Source of the DNA: Bacteroides sp. MSB163
GTDB taxonomy: Bacteria > Bacteroidota > Bacteroidia > Bacteroidales > Bacteroidaceae
Reading direction: 5' to 3'
Length of the DNA: 64,000 bases
NCBI RefSeq assembly: GCF_036416795.1
Contig: NZ_CP143867.1
Location: 5,758,001 to 5,822,000 of the forward strand
The notes beneath the pieces are model-generated. The model was not told where the DNA came from. It did not search any database and saw nothing but the letters and a program-made list of their open reading frames with translations. Position 1 is the stretch's first letter. Each line of letters starts with the position of its first letter. The position numbers and the translations under genes are program-made. Below are positions 60,214 to 64,000 of this stretch, in pieces.

Positions 60214-61287
60214 TTATCGCGATACCCTCCCTGATGTATTTCCTTGCATCAGGCTCTCTACTTCTTCCACCATCACATGATTAAAATCACCGTATACGGT
60301 ATTCTTTAATGCAGAAGCTGCCAAAGCATATTCCAACGCTTTTTGATCATTATCCGGATACGTTATGAGACCATAAATCATACCACCGACAAAAGCATCA
60401 CCGGCACCTACGCGATCCACCTCACACTCGATATCATAAATACCAGTATGCTTCAATGTGTTATCAGAATAGAGAATGGCAGCCAGTAGATTATGATTGG
60501 AAGTAATGGAATTACGAAGTTCCAGAAAAGCCTTCTGGCAACGAGGAACAAGCTCCACCACCCGACGACCAAAGTCTTCAAAAGCAGGAAGATTTGCTTC
60601 AAACGTAGTATCCTCAGTATCTACGGCTTTAAAACCGACAGGCTGTATGCCAAGTATCTCTTTATATTCCGGTTCGGCACCGAAAATGACATCACTGTAT
60701 TGCACCAAAGGCTGCATGACTTCGGCAGCAGAACTCCCATAGTTCCAAAGTTTCTTACGGAAATTCAAATCACAGGAGATAGTCAATCCCATACGGTCAG
60801 CTATTTCAAGAGCCTCACGGCATGCATCGGCACCATCTTGTGACAAAGCAGCAGCAATGCCCGACCAATGAAACCAGCCAGCATCGGAGAATATCTTTTC
60901 CCAATCAATCATACCTGGACGCAATGTGGCAAAAGAAGAACCCTCACGATCGTAAACCACATTGGAATTACGGAATGCCGCACCACTTTCCAAAAAATAA
61001 AGTCCCATACGCTTACCACCAAAAACAATGCCTTCCGTACCTAAACCATTAGCACGGAGCGAAGCTATGCAGGCACGTGCCACAGCATTGTCCGGCAGGC
61101 GGGTTACGAATTCTGTAGGAATACCAAAGTTAGCCAACGAAACGGCCACATTAGCTTCACTGCCACCGTAAGTGGCTATCATTTGATTGGTTTGTGAAAA
61201 ACGAAGGAAATCAGGAGCGGTAAGCCTCAGCATTACTTCACCAAAAGTGATTACTTTCTTATCTGTGGTAATTTGTTTCTTGTACAT
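60214..61287 (-). CDS. kdgK: 2-keto-3-deoxygluconate kinase (PfkB family)
   Basis: A 357-residue sugar kinase. N-terminal VITFGEVMLRLTAPDFLRFS and YGGSEANVAVSLANFG, central CDLNFRKKLWNYG, and the C-terminal DRVGAGDAFVGGMIYGL with the PfkB catalytic Asp. The GGSEANVA start and the DLNFRKKLW segment are closest to KdgK, which phosphorylates 2-keto-3-deoxygluconate, the end product of unsaturated uronates released by PL1 and GH105 enzymes. It is not in the pectin operon but completes the pathway. A -7 box TATCTTTG (minus strand, 61348-61355) precedes it. Confidence 0.85.
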   Translation of the reverse strand: MYKKQITTDKKVITFGEVMLRLTAPDFLRFSQTNQMIATYGGSEANVAVSLANFGIPTEFVTRLPDNAVARACIASLRANGLGTEGIVFGGKRMGLYFLESGAAFRNSNVVYDREGSSFATLRPGMIDWEKIFSDAGWFHWSGIAAALSQDGADACREALEIADRMGLTISCDLNFRKKLWNYGSSAAEVMQPLVQYSDVIFGAEPEYKEILGIQPVGFKAVDTEDTTFEANLPAFEDFGRRVVELVPRCQKAFLELRNSITSNHNLLAAILYSDNTLKHTGIYDIECEVDRVGAGDAFVGGMIYGLITYPDNDQKALEYALAASALKNTVYGDFNHVMVEEVESLMQGNTSGRVSR

Positions 61288-61347
61288 ACGTTGTCAATAA
61301 TAAAGTTTAACTAAACACCAAAGTTGTATTTTTATTCCAAGTAAACG

Positions 61348-61355
61348 CAAAGATA
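61348..61355 (-). promoter_or_regulatory. -7 element of kdgK
   Basis: TATCTTTG on the minus strand fits TAnnTTTG, about 60 bases before the kdgK start, with TTTC near the -33 distance. The divergent nhaC gene has its own candidate TAACTTTG at 61411-61418. Confidence 0.5.
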
Positions 61356-61446
61356 TAATAATATTTATTGGCGGAAAAGCTGGGATAAAACATAATCATC
61401 AGATTTGTTGTAACTTTGCAAAGTTTTAACTGATATAACAAACAGA

Positions 61447-62883
61447 ATGAGTTCATTGAAAAAAATTCCCTCTCCTTTAGTTTCCCTCCTGCCTATCGTG
61501 TTGTTGGTAGGAATGTTATTTGCCACCATACATACATTCGGAAGTGACGCACTGGAAGGGGGTAGTCAGATTTCCCTACTGACCACTACTGCTTTTTGCG
61601 TATTCATTGGTATAGCATTCTACCATGTCCCCTGGAAAGATTACGAACTCGCTATTACAAATAATATTTCCGGAGTTGCTACAGCAATTATTATCTTGCT
61701 GATAATAGGTGCACTGAGCGGTGCATGGATGATAAGCGGCATTGTCCCTACCCTTATATATTATGGTATGCAAATTATTCATCCCGACTTTTTTCTGGCG
61801 TCAACCTGTATCATCTGCGCACTAATCTCTGTCATGACAGGCAGTTCGTGGACAACAATCGCCACTATCGGTATCGCTCTGATGGGGATCGGTAAAGCGC
61901 AAGGGTTCAATGAAGGATGGATAGCAGGAGCCATTATCTCCGGAGCATATTTTGGTGATAAAATCTCCCCGCTGTCGGAAACTACAATACTTGCTTCCTC
62001 CATAACAGACGTGCCCTTGTTCCGGCATATACGCTATATGTTAATTACAACCACTCCATCGTTGATTATCACACTGATCATCTTTACAGTAATGGGATTC
62101 GTCATCGAAACAAACTCTACAGCGCACATGGAGGACTTTGCCACATCGCTGAAAGATACCTTCACAATCACTCCCTGGTTACTGATTGTTCCCTTAGTAA
62201 CCGGAATACTTATTGCGCGAAAAGTTCCGTCCATCATTACCTTGTTCATATCCACGATGCTGGCAGGTATTTGCGCCATCATCTTCCAACCGGATTTGCT
62301 ACGTGAAATAGCAGGAGAAAATAACATCTTCAAAGGGACAATGATGACATTCTACGGAAGCACCGGTCTGGATACCGGCAACAGTATGCTGACCGACCTT
62401 GTGTCTACACGTGGCATGGCTGGCATGATGAATACAGTCTGGTTGATTCTTTGCGCCATGTGCTTCGGAGGTGCCATGACAGCAAGCGGTATGCTGGGTA
62501 GTATAACTTCAGTCTTTGTACGTTTCATGAAAGGAAGAGTCAGCGTTGTAGCATCCACTGTTTGTTCCGGACTGTTTCTCAATCTGACTACCGCCGACCA
62601 ATACATAAGTATTATCCTCACCGGAAACATGTTTCGCAATATTTATGAGAAAAAAGGATATGAGAACCGATTATTGAGCCGTACTACGGAAGATGCCGTT
62701 ACCGTGACCTCCCCTCTGATACCATGGAATACCTGCGGAATGACGCAGGCAACGATATTGAACGTATCTACGCTGACCTATCTTCCTTATTGCTTTTTCA
62801 ACATTATCAGTCCATTAATGAGTATCCTCGTTGCAGCCATCGGATATAAAATTGTGAAGCGTCCCGTGAACAATCCCGGATAA
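61447..62883 (+). CDS. nhaC: Na+/H+ antiporter NhaC
   Basis: A 478-residue inner membrane protein with about 11-12 helices. Landmarks of the NhaC family: AISNNISGVATAIIILLIIG-like ITNNISGVATAIIILLIIGA, SVMTGSSWTTIATIGIALMG, AGAIISGAYFGDKISPLSET and GGAMTASGMLGS. It exchanges sodium for protons in pH and salt homeostasis. Divergent from kdgK; single-gene unit, 54 bases before the DUF4251 gene. Confidence 0.93.
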   Translation: MSSLKKIPSPLVSLLPIVLLVGMLFATIHTFGSDALEGGSQISLLTTTAFCVFIGIAFYHVPWKDYELAITNNISGVATAIIILLIIGALSGAWMISGIVPTLIYYGMQIIHPDFFLASTCIICALISVMTGSSWTTIATIGIALMGIGKAQGFNEGWIAGAIISGAYFGDKISPLSETTILASSITDVPLFRHIRYMLITTTPSLIITLIIFTVMGFVIETNSTAHMEDFATSLKDTFTITPWLLIVPLVTGILIARKVPSIITLFISTMLAGICAIIFQPDLLREIAGENNIFKGTMMTFYGSTGLDTGNSMLTDLVSTRGMAGMMNTVWLILCAMCFGGAMTASGMLGSITSVFVRFMKGRVSVVASTVCSGLFLNLTTADQYISIILTGNMFRNIYEKKGYENRLLSRTTEDAVTVTSPLIPWNTCGMTQATILNVSTLTYLPYCFFNIISPLMSILVAAIGYKIVKRPVNNPG

Positions 62884-62937
62884 AGGTTGTTTTGCAATAA
62901 ACGAACAAGAATCGTAAAACCTAAACATTAAAGAATT

Positions 62938-63528
62938 ATGAAAAAGTTTATTGCATTAGTAGCATTAGTGATGATGAGTGCGGCAACAACCGCCATGTAT
63001 GCACAAGAAAGTAGAGCGGAACGCCGCGCAGACCGTAAGGCTCAAAGAGACGCTGAACGCGCCCGCCTGAAAGCTGAAGAACAAGTAGCCGACGCAGTAT
63101 CGTATGATGACGCCGTAGCCGCATTGAAAGCCCACCAATTCGTACTGGAAGCCGACCAGGTGATGTTCCGTAACGGACAGACAGCTTTCGTCAACTCCAA
63201 CACCAACTTCGTACTGGTAAATCAAGGACGTGGTACCGTACAGGTAGCATTCAACACGGTATATCCCGGCCCTAACGGTATCGGTGGTGTAACTGTAGAT
63301 GGTTCTACCTCGGATATGCAGATTACAACTGACAAGAAAGGTAACGTTAACTGCCAGTTCAGTATTCAGGGTATCGGTATCTCTGCACAGATCTTCATTT
63401 CGCTGACTAACGGTGGAAACAATGCTACCGTAACCATCAGCCCGAACTTCAACTCCAATACGATGACGCTGAGTGGTAATCTCGTTCCATTAAGCCAATC
63501 CAGCATCTTTAAAGGACGCTCTTGGTAA
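62938..63528 (+). CDS. DUF4251 domain secreted protein
   Basis: A 196-residue protein with a signal peptide (1-22, ending AMYAQ). A highly charged helix follows (ESRAERRADRKAQRDAERAR), then a beta domain (about 60-196) with FVLEADQVMFRNGQTAFVNS, NFVLVNQGRGTVQVAFNTVY, GGVTVDGSTSDMQITTDKKG typical of DUF4251. Found only in Bacteroidota as far as I know; probably periplasmic, function unknown. The ORF has biased codon use that suggests good expression. Confidence 0.88.
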   Translation: MKKFIALVALVMMSAATTAMYAQESRAERRADRKAQRDAERARLKAEEQVADAVSYDDAVAALKAHQFVLEADQVMFRNGQTAFVNSNTNFVLVNQGRGTVQVAFNTVYPGPNGIGGVTVDGSTSDMQITTDKKGNVNCQFSIQGIGISAQIFISLTNGGNNATVTISPNFNSNTMTLSGNLVPLSQSSIFKGRSW

Positions 63529-63553
63529 AGCCCTTTACAATATATATATTTCC

Positions 63554-63597
63554 ACTCCGCTGCAAATTGCCAGAAATGTGTACATTTGCAGCGGAGT
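63554..63597 (+). terminator. Terminator of the DUF4251 gene
   Basis: Perfect 14-bp stem ACTCCGCTGCAAAT / ATTTGCAGCGGAGT, 16-base loop, then TTTTATATTTTT. It ends 22 bases before the next start codon, so the following gene's promoter must overlap it (TATTTTTG at 63603-63610). Confidence 0.85.
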
Positions 63598-63619
63598 TTT
63601 TATATTTTTGCATCCAAAT

Positions 63620-64000
63620 ATGAGAGAATTTATCATCGCAGACAATCAGGACATCACCAAAGCAGGTATGATGTTCCTACTCAGCAGTCAGAAGGATACA
63701 GCCCTGTTACTGGAAGCAGATAACAAAACCGAATTAGTTCAGCAATTGCGTCTGCATCCGCAGGCAGTAGTTATACTGGACTATACGTTGTTTGATTTCT
63801 CAGGTGCGGACGAGTTAATTGTCCTGCATGAACGTTTTAAAGAAGCAGACTGGCTCCTGTTCTCTGATGAATTGAGCATGGAATTTCTCCGACAGGTATT
63901 GTTCAGTAGTATGGCTTTCGGAGTAGTGTTGAAGGATAATTCAAAAGAAGAAATACTGTCTGCATTGCAATGCGCTTCGCGAAAAGAGCGTTTTATCTGT
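63620..64000 (+). CDS. Response regulator (NarL/LuxR type), N-terminal part
   Basis: ATG at 63620-63622 opens a frame that runs off the window: MREFIIADNQDITKAGMMFL onward, 127 residues visible. The receiver residues are in place: acidic Asp8, phospho-acceptor Asp54 (VVILDYT), Ser82 and Lys105 (VVLKDN). The DNQDITKAGM start is typical of NarL-like regulators with a C-terminal LuxR helix-turn-helix, which would lie beyond the edge. The start codon is only about 10 bases after a possible -7 box, so the transcript may have a very short leader. Confidence 0.85.
   Translation, partial: MREFIIADNQDITKAGMMFLLSSQKDTALLLEADNKTELVQQLRLHPQAVVILDYTLFDFSGADELIVLHERFKEADWLLFSDELSMEFLRQVLFSSMAFGVVLKDNSKEEILSALQCASRKERFIC

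Noticed and set aside
1..64000. tRNA, rRNA, prophage, transposase or integrase genes
   Set aside because: None recognised on either strand. The broken genes at 16000-17264 and 52273-52883 show past rearrangement, but no mobile element is left to explain it.

Overview
The window looks like a chromosomal segment of a gut Bacteroides (Bacteroidota). Supporting signs are three SusC/SusD pairs with ECF sigma/FecR partners, promoters of the TTTG-N19/20-TAnnTTTG type, NigD-like, LruC and DUF4251 proteins, and weak Shine-Dalgarno sites. The species cannot be fixed from the sequence alone. No rRNA, tRNA, CRISPR array, insertion sequence or phage gene was found.

Layout. 1-3100 (minus): histidine operon hisG-hisD-hisC (hisC cut by the window edge), preceded by a leader peptide with six consecutive His codons and a terminator hairpin, a classical attenuator. 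3389-5517: a hotdog thioesterase and a YD-repeat secreted protein. 5575-15930 (minus): ECF sigma, FecR, SusC, SusD, a secreted metallo-beta-lactamase-fold hydrolase, a secreted glycerophosphodiester phosphodiesterase and a GlpT-type transporter, closed by an intrinsic terminator. This reads as a SusCD locus for glycerophosphodiesters or teichoic-acid-like polymers rather than a glycan, and is the most unusual system here. 16000-17264: decayed genes (a winged-helix ATPase tail, a truncated and frameshifted GDPD, an internally deleted PP2C-like phosphatase) plus a 40-residue ORF. 17302-30153 (minus): a pectin utilisation locus (ECF sigma, FecR, SusC, SusD, beta-helix/FN3 surface lipoprotein, PL1 pectate lyase, GH105 unsaturated uronyl hydrolase) followed by a DUF2490 gene with its own promoter, overlapped by a triple 11-bp-spaced direct repeat.

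30225-40247: mostly housekeeping genes (CAT-family acetyltransferase, dsbD, Dabb protein, udk, mltF, a metH lacking the reactivation domain, smpB, Yip1 protein, NigD-like lipoprotein). 41026-42925: an AlbA_2/Schlafen-type ATPase gene with an inverted-repeat promoter, followed by a DUF4375 gene. 42952-52114: a third SusC/SusD/FecR locus whose cargo is a PPP-type phosphoesterase; its likely sigma gene lies beyond an oppositely oriented membrane phosphoesterase gene. 52273-52883: a decayed pectate lyase. 53059-54790: a NifU-like protein plus a GGGtGRT-family protein, apparently highly expressed. 55182-64000: LruC lipoprotein, creD operon, DUF3795 protein, kdgK (which would take up the product of the pectin pathway), nhaC, a DUF4251 protein and the start of a response regulator.

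All three SusC proteins carry an STN signalling domain, so each locus is a complete trans-envelope signalling unit. Many intergenic gaps hold long imperfect palindromes made of short tandem words whose sequence differs at each site.
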